Below are positions 27,161-35,512 of a stretch of 52,695 nucleotides of DNA, one piece after another. The notes beneath the pieces are model-generated. The model worked only from the letters and a program-made list of their open reading frames with translations, was not told where the DNA came from and did no database searches. Both the position numbers and the translations under genes were made by a program. Each line of letters starts with the position of its first letter. The stretch's first letter is position 1. The stretch is from Desulfobulbus sp. (GTDB lineage Bacteria; Desulfobacterota; Desulfobulbia; Desulfobulbales; Desulfobulbaceae), in the NCBI GenBank assembly GCA_009780825.1, contig WQZH01000007.1:1-52695 (forward strand), in the 5' to 3' direction.

Positions 27161-29473
27161 ATGGATCAAGCCAAACTACGCGAAATTGAGGCGCGTTGTA
27201 CGCAGGAGGCCATGCCGCGATGCAGGGCACGCTGCCCTCTGCGTATGGACGTGCGCGCATTCATGGAGCACATGGCTGACGGTAAGCTGCGTGAAGCCAG
27301 AAAAGTATTGGAACTCCATCTGCCGGTGCCGGAAATCATGGCCCGCATTTGCGATCATCCCTGTGAAGATCACTGTCTGCGCCGCGATCTGGGCGGTAGT
27401 CTGGCCATTGGCGCCCTAGAAGCCTTTTGCATAGGCAATGCGGACAAGCAGAGCAAAAGTTTTCCGCGCGCTCCCAAGGCGGTCTCCATCGCGGTGCTGG
27501 GTAACGGCCTGGCCGGTCTTGTCGTTGCCTTTGAACTGTCCCGAAAAGCCTATCCAGTCACGATATTTCATGAAGGCGAGGCGCATGGGACTCTTTTGCA
27601 GCGTTTTTCATCGCTTGCGCAGGAGCATGTTGCGCGTGAATATGAGGGGCTGCTCAAAGCGGGTTGCACGGTTACCGAGCGGGTGCTTGACGCCGCGCTT
27701 CTTGAAAAAGCGAGAAGTGGCTTCACGGCGGTCTTTGTGGATGCTGACGCAGCGGCCGGTCTTTTCGCCGGTCTTGGCGCCGCGCCTGATCCCGCTACCG
27801 GGTTTGTGACGGGCAATATTTGCGCCGGAGGCATGTTGGCACAAAGCCCGACCGGGGCGCTCTATGCTTCAAGCTCGAAGCAGGCGAGCGAAGGCAGGCG
27901 TTCGGCGGTGACGCTTGAACGCCTTGTGACAGGCGTTTCTCTCACCGCCGAACGCGGCGCGGAGCTGACCCGGGAGACTCCCCTTCATACTCCGCTGGAT
28001 GGTGTTATGCCCAAGGCTCCAGTTCTGCCGCAAGGCGATGCGTACTTGCCGGAAGAAGCCATGCAGGAGGCGGCCCGCTGTATCCGTTGCGAGTGTCTGG
28101 CTTGTGTCAGAGAATGCGTGTACCTGCAGAAATACGGTGGCTACCCGCGCACCTATGCGCGGCAGATCTACAACAACGCGTCCATTGTCAAAGGCGGGCA
28201 TCTTGCCAATGCGCTCATAAACGGCTGCATGTTGTGCGGGCAATGCACGGAGCTGTGTCCGGAACGTTTTTCCATGGCCGAGCTCTGCCTTTCGGCGCGT
28301 CAGGATATGGTCACTCGTGGATATATGCCTGCCTCGGCTCATGAATTCGCCCTGGAAGACATGGAAAGCGCAAACAGCGAGACCTGCGCCTTGTTCATGG
28401 GCGATCCGGGCGGCAAAAAGACCGTGTATGCGTTTTTCCCCGGATGTCAGCTTGCGGCGTCTCGTGGGGAACAGGTGTTGGCAACGTATGAATTTTTGCA
28501 CGACGCCCTGCCTAGTGGTGAGGGCGTTGGGTTGTTCCTGTCCTGTTGCGGCGTGCCAGCGCATTGGGCAGGGAGTGAAGAAAAGTTTCAGAGCGGCCTG
28601 GCGCGCATCCGAGCGGAATGGGAAAGAGCAGGAAGACCAACGCTTATCATGGCCTGCGCCTCCTGTTTGAAGACCTTTGGTGAGGCTGCGCCGGGTATCC
28701 CCACTGTTTCATTGTGGGCAATGTTGGATGGGCATTTGATGGACATGCCAACAAAGCCGGCGGAAAAAACGTATTGCATTCATGATCCGTGCGCAGCCCG
28801 GCATGATGAGGCCTGGCAGAAAGCCGTGCGGAGCCTTGCCGCCAAGTGTGGCGTAAGCCTCGAAGAGCCCCGGCGCACAGGCATGGAAACGGCCTGCTGC
28901 GGCTATGGCGGATTGATGTGGAACGCACAGCCCGAACTGGCCGCCGTTGCCGCGCGCCACAAGGCGGATGCGTTGGATAAGCCCGCGCTGGCCTCGTGCA
29001 TCATGTGCCGCGACAGACTGGTCGCAAGCGGTAAAGAATGTCTGCACCTCCTCGATATTTTGCCTTTTTCAAAAACAGACGATGGCTCAAAAGCGGCACT
29101 CGCGGCCCCGCCGGGGCTTTCCGCCCGCCGTGCGAACCGGGCCGCCTTAGCCGGGCGGGTACGCGTTACATATCTGGGCGGGACTGCCTTGTCCGTCACC
29201 TATCGAGTGACCATGGCGCCGGAACTTCTCGTTGAACTTGAACGGAAGCATATTCTGCGCGAGGATGTCGAGCGGAGCGTTTTGGCTATTGAAGCGGCCG
29301 GGGCGCGGTTTTGTGAACGCCGGAGCGGGCACTATGTCGGGTCATGGCGTCCGCGCAGAGTCACCTTCTGGGTACGCTACAGCGCCAACGCCGATGGAAC
29401 CTATGTGCTCCATGACGCCTGGTGCCATCGCATGACCGTGCCGGATGCCGGTCGTCCGGGGAGTCTGCCATGA
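27161..29473 (+). CDS. Multi-domain Fe-S oxidoreductase (GltD-like N-terminus, dicluster and CCG domains)
   Basis: 770 residues. About 1-95 is a GltD/DPYD-type Fe-S helical domain with Cys at 13, 21, 25, 64, 68, 72 and 90. A short nucleotide-binding stretch (VLGNGLAGL near 112) lacks most of a full FAD/NAD module. Two [4Fe-4S] motifs follow: Cys 307-319 and 356-366. Two HdrB/GlpC-type CCG domains hold SCCGVP (462-463) and ACCGYGG (579-580). The last 110 residues are a domain I do not recognise. Likely moves electrons to or from Mop, or serves its maturation. The same domain order occurs beside mop in Desulfovibrio, as I recall it (DVU_1558 family). Confidence 0.85.
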   Translation: MDQAKLREIEARCTQEAMPRCRARCPLRMDVRAFMEHMADGKLREARKVLELHLPVPEIMARICDHPCEDHCLRRDLGGSLAIGALEAFCIGNADKQSKSFPRAPKAVSIAVLGNGLAGLVVAFELSRKAYPVTIFHEGEAHGTLLQRFSSLAQEHVAREYEGLLKAGCTVTERVLDAALLEKARSGFTAVFVDADAAAGLFAGLGAAPDPATGFVTGNICAGGMLAQSPTGALYASSSKQASEGRRSAVTLERLVTGVSLTAERGAELTRETPLHTPLDGVMPKAPVLPQGDAYLPEEAMQEAARCIRCECLACVRECVYLQKYGGYPRTYARQIYNNASIVKGGHLANALINGCMLCGQCTELCPERFSMAELCLSARQDMVTRGYMPASAHEFALEDMESANSETCALFMGDPGGKKTVYAFFPGCQLAASRGEQVLATYEFLHDALPSGEGVGLFLSCCGVPAHWAGSEEKFQSGLARIRAEWERAGRPTLIMACASCLKTFGEAAPGIPTVSLWAMLDGHLMDMPTKPAEKTYCIHDPCAARHDEAWQKAVRSLAAKCGVSLEEPRRTGMETACCGYGGLMWNAQPELAAVAARHKADALDKPALASCIMCRDRLVASGKECLHLLDILPFSKTDDGSKAALAAPPGLSARRANRAALAGRVRVTYLGGTALSVTYRVTMAPELLVELERKHILREDVERSVLAIEAAGARFCERRSGHYVGSWRPRRVTFWVRYSANADGTYVLHDAWCHRMTVPDAGRPGSLP

Positions 29474-29685
29474 GTATGAGTCCGAATTACACGCCAGACG
29501 ATGGTGATTGGATATGCGAGGCCTGCGCGTGTCCTTTGGAACAGCAAAAAGTCCAGGTTTTCTACCTTGAGAGCGCTTTTGATGTATCCCTGCCCGCCTG
29601 CCCCAGGTGTAAACGTATCCTGATCCCCAAGTCGCTGGCCGAAGGGAAGATGCTTGAGGTAGAGGCTCTTCTCGAGGACAAATAA
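29470..29685 (+). CDS. Small double-CxxC protein, DVU_1557-like
   Basis: 71 residues from ATG at 29470, overlapping the preceding stop by four bases. WICEACACPLE near the start and LPACPRCKRIL in the middle give two Cys pairs, suggesting a zinc ribbon or redox site. No signal peptide. Function unknown; NCBI names a Desulfovibrio homologue a redox protein, from memory. The methyltransferase ATG directly follows its stop. Confidence 0.82.
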   Translation: MSMSPNYTPDDGDWICEACACPLEQQKVQVFYLESAFDVSLPACPRCKRILIPKSLAEGKMLEVEALLEDK

Positions 29686-30315
29686 ATGCTGGGTGAACAG
29701 GGGAGCTTCGAGCGGATGGGGGGGGGCCTGCATCCCGGCGGGCTGGAGCTGACGCGGCGTGGTTTGTTCCTTTGCGGATTTCCCAAGGGTGCCCGGATCG
29801 TAGATATAGGAGCGGGCGCTGGGGCCAGCGTGCGCCTGCTCCGTGAAGCGGGTTATCTGTGTACGGGGATCGATGTGCACCCACAGGCGGGAGATTTCCC
29901 CATGGTTCAGGCTCAGGCCGAGGCTCTGCCCCTGGCGCGGGAGAGCCTGCATGGCATTGTGTGCGAATGCGTCCTCTCGCTTCTTAAAAACCCCGAACGG
30001 GTTGTTAAGGGATTTTGGGAGGCATGCCGCTTTGGTGGCCGCCTTTTGCTGACAGACGTCTATGTGAGAGACTGTGGGCAAGTATCGTTCGCAGCTCTTT
30101 TTTCACGCCGGGAGCTGGAAAGCGTCTTGCGCGATGCGGGATGGCGAGCGGCGTACTTTGAAGACTGTTCCCTCGCCCTGCAAGAGTTCGCCGGCCAACT
30201 TGCATGGCATGCGCCTGGCGATGTCGCTTCATGGCTGCATGCCGCCTGCGGCAGGCATATCCCTTGGCGCGCTTTGGGGTATGGGTTGTGGATCGCACAC
30301 AAGGAGGGACAATGA
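29686..30315 (+). CDS. Class I SAM-dependent methyltransferase, DVU_1556-like
   Basis: 209 residues. SAM-binding motif I is VDIGAGAGAS near residue 40, the acidic end of strand 2 is GIDVHP near 63, and a QAEALPL motif follows near 77, giving a UbiE/Methyltransf_11 fold. The C-terminal third is Cys-containing and less typical. Substrate unknown; the operon suggests a small metabolite or cofactor handled with the radical SAM and CoA-ligase products. Its stop overlaps the next start as ATGA. Confidence 0.85.
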   Translation: MLGEQGSFERMGGGLHPGGLELTRRGLFLCGFPKGARIVDIGAGAGASVRLLREAGYLCTGIDVHPQAGDFPMVQAQAEALPLARESLHGIVCECVLSLLKNPERVVKGFWEACRFGGRLLLTDVYVRDCGQVSFAALFSRRELESVLRDAGWRAAYFEDCSLALQEFAGQLAWHAPGDVASWLHAACGRHIPWRALGYGLWIAHKEGQ

Positions 30316-30785
30316 ATCCGCTTCTCCTGGACATTCTCCCTCTTGTCTGCCAGGGTTACTGTTGCAGTCAACTCTTGATGCTCTTGTTTGTACAAAGCAT
30401 TGGCCACGAGAACCCGGAGCTTATCCGCGCCATGCACGGCCTGTGCCACGGTATGGGCGGCTCTGAAGGTCCCTGCGGACTGCTGACAGGCGGGGCCTGC
30501 GTGCTCGGCTGCATTGCCGGACGAGGCAAAGACGGCGAGAACGCCCACCATTCTTTTGTCCCCCTGGTGAATGATTACCAGGGGTGGTTTGCCGAACGGA
30601 CACAGAAATACGGCGGCCTGGACTGTTTTCAGGTGATGCAGGGTTTGAGCGCCGAAACCGGAGTGGTCCATCCCGCCAAGGGCGAAGAGCCCAACCCATC
30701 CTTGTGTGGCGGTCTTTTTGTTGAGTGCTGGGAAAAGATTCTCTTGCTCTGTGAAGAGTACGGCATCGCCATGGAGCCGCGCTGA
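30312..30785 (+). CDS. C-GCAxxG-C-C family protein, DVU_1555-like
   Basis: 157 residues from ATG at 30312, which has AAGGAGGG before it. GYCCSQ near residue 17 corresponds to the GCA/C-C motif, GPCGLLTGGACVLGC follows near 60 and DCFQVM and CGGLFVECW near the end. The family is probably Fe-S or redox related but has no known reaction. Overlaps both neighbours (ATGA with the methyltransferase, one base with the radical SAM gene). Confidence 0.85.
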   Translation: MNPLLLDILPLVCQGYCCSQLLMLLFVQSIGHENPELIRAMHGLCHGMGGSEGPCGLLTGGACVLGCIAGRGKDGENAHHSFVPLVNDYQGWFAERTQKYGGLDCFQVMQGLSAETGVVHPAKGEEPNPSLCGGLFVECWEKILLLCEEYGIAMEPR

Positions 30786-32119
30786 TGCGCGTGTTGCGTC
30801 GCACCCGAAGCCTGTGCCCCGAGTGCCTGCGTGTAATCGATGCGCAGTACGTCTCGGGAGATGATGCCGTGTATCTGGAAAAGAGCTGTCCGGAACATGG
30901 GATTTTCCGCGTACCCGCATGGGTGGAGCACGGTGCGCCGCAACGCTTTGCCACGTGGCAGAATAAGACGCCGCCAACTTACCCGCAAGCGCCTTCCACC
31001 ACATCCGAAAAAGGCTGCCCCTTTGACTGCGGCCTGTGTCCGGAACACGCTCAGCAGACGTGCTGCGCTCTGCTCGAAGTAACGCGGCGGTGCAATATGG
31101 CTTGCCCCGTGTGCTACGCCTCGGCGGGCGGTGCAAGCTACGATCCGAGCCTTACCGATGTGGCGGATATGCTCGCCACGCTCTCGGCGTGCGGCGGTCG
31201 GGCGAATGTACAGCTTTCAGGCGGCGAGCCCACAGTACGCGACGATCTCCCGGATATAATCCGTCTTGCGCATGACAGAGGTTTTCCCTTCGTACAGTTG
31301 AACACCAACGGTCTGCGCCTTGCGCACGAAGCGGGCTATGCAGAGCGGCTGCACGAAGCCGGACTTGATCTGGTCTATCTCCAGTGGGATGGCGTGCGTG
31401 AAAGCACCTTCACGGCTCTGCGCGGCGCTCCCTGCTTGGCCGACAAGGAGCGTGCGGCGAAAAATTGCATTGATGCCGGACTCTCCGTACTTCTGGTGGC
31501 GACGGTCGTACGCGGCGTCAATGACAGTGAACTGGGCGATTTACTCCACAAGGCGCTGTCCTTTGGCTCACATGTACGGGGGCTGCATTTACAGCCCGTG
31601 GCCTCATTCGGACGTTATCCCTGGCATGGGGGCAAATCTCCCCGCCTGACTCTGCCTGAGCTCATGCAGGCTTTGGAAAGGCAAAGTGGCGGCATGGTCA
31701 GGGCAGGCGATTTTCGCCCACCGAACTCGGAGCACGCCTTGTGTTCTTTCAGCGCTGTGTATCAGCGCAGAGGGGAGAACAAGTTGGCGCCCATTGCCAG
31801 CGAGCAGGGCTGTTGCTGTTCCCCCCATGCCGAGGCGAGCCAAGCCAGGGACTTTGTGGCAAACCACTGGGGACGGCTGTTGGATTTTGCGGCCAAGCCG
31901 CAAAACCGGATGGACAGCTTCGACGCCTTTCTTGCCGCGTCAAGCCTCCGGCAGCGGTTCACGCTTTCGGCCATGGCTTTTCAGGACGTATACAACCTCG
32001 ATCTGGAGCGGGTGCGGCGCTGTCATATCCACATTGTGACGCAGGATAAGCGCCTCATGCCCTTTTGTATGTACAATATGACCTCCATCGCGGGAGTCCC
32101 GCTCTACAGAAAGGACTGA
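30785..32119 (+). CDS. Radical SAM protein, TrsS-like
   Basis: 444 residues. The [4Fe-4S]-SAM motif is RCNMACPVCYA, Cys 103, 107 and 110. Before it lies a Cys-rich N-terminal part (CPEC at 11-14, C35, GCPFDCGLCPEH at 78-85, CC at 93-94) that may hold a zinc or extra Fe-S site. Downstream are LSGGEPTVR (SAM binding) and a late GCCCSPH. In related organisms this protein can contain selenocysteine; here all these positions are Cys and no in-frame TGA is used. I recall the name TrsS from NCBI families; its substrate is unknown. Confidence 0.86.
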   Translation: MRVLRRTRSLCPECLRVIDAQYVSGDDAVYLEKSCPEHGIFRVPAWVEHGAPQRFATWQNKTPPTYPQAPSTTSEKGCPFDCGLCPEHAQQTCCALLEVTRRCNMACPVCYASAGGASYDPSLTDVADMLATLSACGGRANVQLSGGEPTVRDDLPDIIRLAHDRGFPFVQLNTNGLRLAHEAGYAERLHEAGLDLVYLQWDGVRESTFTALRGAPCLADKERAAKNCIDAGLSVLLVATVVRGVNDSELGDLLHKALSFGSHVRGLHLQPVASFGRYPWHGGKSPRLTLPELMQALERQSGGMVRAGDFRPPNSEHALCSFSAVYQRRGENKLAPIASEQGCCCSPHAEASQARDFVANHWGRLLDFAAKPQNRMDSFDAFLAASSLRQRFTLSAMAFQDVYNLDLERVRRCHIHIVTQDKRLMPFCMYNMTSIAGVPLYRKD

Positions 32120-32120
32120 C

Positions 32121-33203
32121 ATGCCCTGTATCCTAGATGCGTGGCTTGCCGGAAAATGTACACCTGGCGCCGCTGGCTTGGCCGAAACGGTGCGGACAGA
32201 GCAGTTGGCGCGGCTTCGCGCCCAACTGGCGTATGCGCGAGGCCGCAGCCGGTTTTATCGCGACCGCCTGAAAAATTTTTCCGCAAAAGGGTTCTCCTGG
32301 AACGATCTGCCCGCTCTGCCGTTCACCACGGCGCGGGATATTCTCGATTGGAAGAGCTTTCTGTGTGTCTCGCAGGGGAGTGTGGAGCGCGTCGTCACCC
32401 TGGAAAGTTCGGGCACGAGCGGCCCCGAGAAGCGCTTGGCGTTTAGCGCGGCAGACCTGGCCGCGACCAAGGAGTTTTTCCGGGTCGGCATGGGACAGCT
32501 CGTGCAAAAAGGCGACAGGGGGCTGGCCTTGTGGCCAGGGGCGCAGCGTCCGCATGGAGTGAGCGCCCTCTTGCGCGAGGCGCTTGTCGAAGAGAAGGTT
32601 ACGGTCTTTATGGGGGAGCCGCTGGCGGATACGGAGAACCTGCGCCGGGAAATCATCCGGTACAATCCGCACGTCATCATTGCCGCGCCCCGGCAGCTTG
32701 CCGTACTGGTTGCGCTTTTGTCCGGCAAAGAACCTTTGGACGTTGATCAACTCGCCTTGCGCGGCATTCTTGCCAGCGCGGAGAGCTTGCCGTCAAAACT
32801 CGCCCGCATGCTGCAAAACCGCTATGGTCTCCTGGTCCTCGACCACTACGGTATGACCGAAACCGGTTACGGCGGCGGGGTAGAATGCCCGGCTCATGAC
32901 GGCTATCATCTGCGCGAGTTGGATATTTTCGTTGAAATCGTCGCCATCGAGTCCGGTCAGCCTCTTCCAGAAGGCCAGGCGGGTGAAATCGTTATCACCA
33001 CGCTTACGCGCGAAGCCATGCCGCTCATACGCTACCGGACAGGTGATGTGGCCTCCCTGTTGCCTGGGCCATGCCGTTGCGGCAGCCCCTTGCGCCGTCT
33101 GTCTCCCATCAAGGGACGGATCGTGCATGAAGGGGCGACCTATCGCATAGCAACCATCACCAAAGGAAGTTTCCGTGAAAGATCTGTCCACGCTTCTTTG
33201 TGA
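32121..33203 (+). CDS. PaaK-like AMP-forming CoA ligase, DVU_1553-like
   Basis: 360 residues of the adenylate-forming family. The P-loop-like ESSGTSGPEKRL is near residue 95 and the A5 motif DHYGMTETGYGGG near 235; the late RYRTGD motif is near 300 and CRCGSPLRRL near 315. At about 360 residues it is shorter than PaaK (about 430), as is usual for this subfamily. Probably activates a carboxylic acid, perhaps the product of Mop, but that is inference. Its end overlaps the start of an XdhC-like gene. Confidence 0.85.
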   Translation: MPCILDAWLAGKCTPGAAGLAETVRTEQLARLRAQLAYARGRSRFYRDRLKNFSAKGFSWNDLPALPFTTARDILDWKSFLCVSQGSVERVVTLESSGTSGPEKRLAFSAADLAATKEFFRVGMGQLVQKGDRGLALWPGAQRPHGVSALLREALVEEKVTVFMGEPLADTENLRREIIRYNPHVIIAAPRQLAVLVALLSGKEPLDVDQLALRGILASAESLPSKLARMLQNRYGLLVLDHYGMTETGYGGGVECPAHDGYHLRELDIFVEIVAIESGQPLPEGQAGEIVITTLTREAMPLIRYRTGDVASLLPGPCRCGSPLRRLSPIKGRIVHEGATYRIATITKGSFRERSVHASL

Positions 33204-33859
33204 CTGTCTGGCGCAGGATGAGGGCAGTCGCTCAGTCGCTCAGGCGAGATCAATCGTTGCAAGGGAAGGTTCATCCCCACTCCGGCGGTTGCCTGTTCGA
33301 AGAAGAGGGCGGTGAGCAGTATCTTAAGGCCAATGCCGATCAGGATAGCGCCCCCAGCCACCTCGACCCACCTGCCCCAGCGTTGGCCAGCCCGAGCACC
33401 GAGAAAGAGTCCTGCGACCGCACATCCTGAGGTAACCAGGCCGATCACCAGCGCAGGAATCCAGATGGCCACCTTGAGCATAGCCAGGGTCAATCCCACC
33501 GCCAGAGCATCAATGCTGGTGGCCACCGCCAGGGCCACCATGGTCAGGCCTCGGCTCGGGTCGACAGTCTGCGCCCCTTTTTTTTCACCATTCAGAGCCG
33601 TATACATCATGCGTCCTCCTATAGAGGCCAGGAGAAGAAAGGCGACCCAATGGCTCCAGGCGGCGACCAGAGGCTGTACCGTGATCCCGGCCAACCAGCC
33701 CATGATCGGCATGATCGCCTGAAAGAGGCCAAAATGAAAAGCCAGGCGAAAACAAGGCCGGAAGGTGAGGGGATGCAAAGTGGCGCCGGCCGCTAAAGAA
33801 ACGGCAAAGGCATCCATGGACAGAGCCAGGGCTACTGCAACGAGGGAAGCGGCATCCAT
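33140..33859 (-). CDS. mntP: Manganese efflux pump MntP with a foreign C-terminal tail
   Basis: Inner-membrane Mn(II) exporter. ATG at 33859 (MDAASLVAVALALS) matches the family start. Six membrane segments lie within about residues 1-190, with the two signature Asp motifs SMDAFAVSLAAG and TSIDALAVG. The family normally ends soon after GIGLKIL near residue 185; here the frame runs on for about 50 residues, the last of them (from about SDCPHPAPDSH) antisense to the CoA ligase and XdhC fragment. So the native stop was lost at a junction. Pump function may survive. Confidence 0.85.
   Translation of the reverse strand: MDAASLVAVALALSMDAFAVSLAAGATLHPLTFRPCFRLAFHFGLFQAIMPIMGWLAGITVQPLVAAWSHWVAFLLLASIGGRMMYTALNGEKKGAQTVDPSRGLTMVALAVATSIDALAVGLTLAMLKVAIWIPALVIGLVTSGCAVAGLFLGARAGQRWGRWVEVAGGAILIGIGLKILLTALFFEQATAGVGMNLPLQRLISPERLSDCPHPAPDSHKEAWTDLSRKLPLVMVAMR
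33175..33315 (+). pseudogene. 5' fragment of an XdhC-like maturation gene
   Basis: From GTG at 33175, with AAAGGAAG before it, the frame reads KDLSTLLCDCLAQDEG like the start of XdhC proteins, which insert sulfurated Moco into xanthine oxidase-type enzymes. About 11 codons on, SIVAREGSSP still resembles the conserved XdhC motif, and the frame stops at 33315 after 46 codons. The rest of the roughly 300-residue gene is missing and the sequence becomes the antisense of mntP. A tandem CAGTCGCT lies at 33225-33240. It marks the right boundary of the mop block. Confidence 0.6.
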
Positions 33860-34017
33860 GGATGCGGCGGAAGCGGAGATATCCGGTCGACTGAACAGAG
33901 TGTTGAAAAAGAAAATTGCCTTTTGAACCACTGCAGCCTCATGAAAATTGGAGAAAAGAGGGATCGGAACGCTGATGGTAGAGTGATTGTGAAAAAAACG
34001 AACCAAAATTGGCGGGT

Positions 34018-34094
34018 GGCAGCGACCGGCCGGCATTGATTCCGAAAGATTCTTCTGCCGGCAAGCTGGCCGATCAACATGACGAGGAGCTGCC
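34018..34094 (-). promoter_or_regulatory. Nested stem structure in the mntP leader
   Basis: GGCAGC at 34018-34023 pairs with GCTGCC at 34089-34094, enclosing GCCGGCA at 34029-34035 paired with TGCCGGC at 34056-34062. It lies 159-235 bp before the mntP ATG on the minus strand. mntP genes often carry a yybP-ykoY manganese riboswitch; the conserved bases of that class are not obvious here, so the identity is open. Confidence 0.35.
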
Positions 34095-34228
34095 AGCCCC
34101 TTCACCTTGCCTTGTTGCTGGAGATGTCCCCGGGATTTGGGAAGCCACAAATTTCCGGCAATCGCTCACTTTGCTTCAATCGGATGCGTGCATTCGGGCC
34201 GTTTGGGCAATAGTAGAGGTCAAAGAGA

Positions 34229-34261
34229 AAAGGCACCTCCCCAACTTGGGCAGGTGCCTTT
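34229..34261 (-). terminator. Terminator of the dsrMKJOP operon
   Basis: AAAGGCACCT at 34229-34238 pairs with AGGTGCCTTT at 34252-34261, with an inner CCC/GGG extension. On the minus strand it is followed by TCTCTTTG after TTTT. It lies 71 bp past the dsrP stop; it could also work on the other strand. Confidence 0.82.
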
Positions 34262-34332
34262 CTGTTCACATGCGGCATGCAGGTTGATATTTGCTTTGCT
34301 CTCTCCGCAACCGCCAATTTGGTTTGATGGGG

Positions 34333-35505
34333 TCAGGCCTCGATCTCGTGTTCCACCCCGATGGCGATCTTGTAGAGAATGGTGAGAATGAAGAACCCGG
34401 CCGCCCAGACACCAATGGTAATGAAAATTTCATTGAAGGTCGGGTAGTACTCGACGATCTCCTCGGTCGGCGTGGGCACAAAGCCCCCTAGTACGAAGCC
34501 GATGCCCTTGTCCAGCCAGAAGGCAAGAAAGATCGAAGCACAACCGATCCCGAGCCAGAGATCGCTCTGTTTTCTTGTGCGCGGACAGGCGAGCAGAAAG
34601 ATACCGACGAGGAAGAGGAGCAAGAAACCCCACATGAAGGGCACCAGGTTGTTGTAGATATGGCCATGGTGCTCCAGGCCGAAGAACAGATACTGCAGGG
34701 TATGCTTGTGGCCGGGGATGTCGGAGTAGAAGCCGACGAAAAATTCCAGGCACACAAAGAACATGTTGGCGATGGCCGCATAGGTGATGATGGTGACTAT
34801 CTTGTCGATAGCCTCCTTGCCGGCATCGAAGTTGGCGACTCGCTTCAGGATCAGGGCCATGACCACGATCAAAGCCGGACCGGCGGCGAAGGCTGAGGCC
34901 AAAAAGCGGGGCGCGATGATCGCCGACAGCCAGAAATGGCGACCGGGCAGACCGCAATAGAGCATGGCGGTGACGGTGTGAATGGAGAATGCGAAAGGAA
35001 TCGATAGATACACGAAAAAGTAGATCCATTTCGGCGGATGCGTCTGTTTGCGTTCCGCGGTCAGAATAACCCAGCCACACAGGACGTTGAGGAGCAGGTA
35101 GCCCCAAAGAACGCACATATCCCAGAAGAGCATGGAATGGGGGGTGGGGTGGAAAAGAACGTTCAACCCACGCAACGGTTGACCAAGGTCGGCCATGATG
35201 AACATCATGCACATCAGCAAGGAGGCAATGGCCAGAAACTCGCCCAGGATGGTGATCCTGCCGAAGGCTTTGAAGTTATGGATATAGTACGGCAGCACCA
35301 GCATGACGCCTCCCGCGGCGACACCGACCAGGAAGGTGAACTGGGAAATGTAGATTCCCCAGGAAACGTCACGGGTCATGCCGGTGAGGCCGAGACCGTA
35401 AAAATACTGACGGAGATAGCAGCAAGCAGCCACCACGATAAAAAAGCCGAGGAAGGCCAGCCACATCCAGTAGTAATTATTTCCTTTTAATGCCTTTTCA
35501 AACAT
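34333..35505 (-). CDS. dsrP: DsrP, NrfD-type membrane subunit of the Dsr complex
   Basis: Integral membrane protein of DsrMKJOP, which links the quinone pool and periplasm to reduction of the DsrC trisulfide in sulfate respiration. 390 residues with about ten membrane helices spread over residues 15-380, NrfD/PsrC type, and charged loops with Arg/Lys. Last gene of the operon, 7 bp after dsrO. Confidence 0.95.
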   Translation of the reverse strand: MFEKALKGNNYYWMWLAFLGFFIVVAACCYLRQYFYGLGLTGMTRDVSWGIYISQFTFLVGVAAGGVMLVLPYYIHNFKAFGRITILGEFLAIASLLMCMMFIMADLGQPLRGLNVLFHPTPHSMLFWDMCVLWGYLLLNVLCGWVILTAERKQTHPPKWIYFFVYLSIPFAFSIHTVTAMLYCGLPGRHFWLSAIIAPRFLASAFAAGPALIVVMALILKRVANFDAGKEAIDKIVTIITYAAIANMFFVCLEFFVGFYSDIPGHKHTLQYLFFGLEHHGHIYNNLVPFMWGFLLLFLVGIFLLACPRTRKQSDLWLGIGCASIFLAFWLDKGIGFVLGGFVPTPTEEIVEYYPTFNEIFITIGVWAAGFFILTILYKIAIGVEHEIEA

Positions 35506-35512
35506 GGGGGCC

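Larger units (their letters stand above)
33860..34332. other. Gene-free interval between dsrP and mntP
   Basis: No convincing gene. It holds the mntP leader with nested inverted repeats (34018-34094), a T-rich stretch likely to contain the mntP promoter, and the terminator of the dsr operon at 34229-34261. Confidence 0.6.

Noticed and set aside
30785..32119. Selenocysteine in the radical SAM protein
   Set aside because: All Cys-rich sites are Cys codons; no in-frame TGA or SECIS-like hairpin needed.
33200..33430. 76-codon plus-strand ORF at the mop-mntP junction
   Set aside because: Antisense to mntP, out of frame with the XdhC start, no family likeness.
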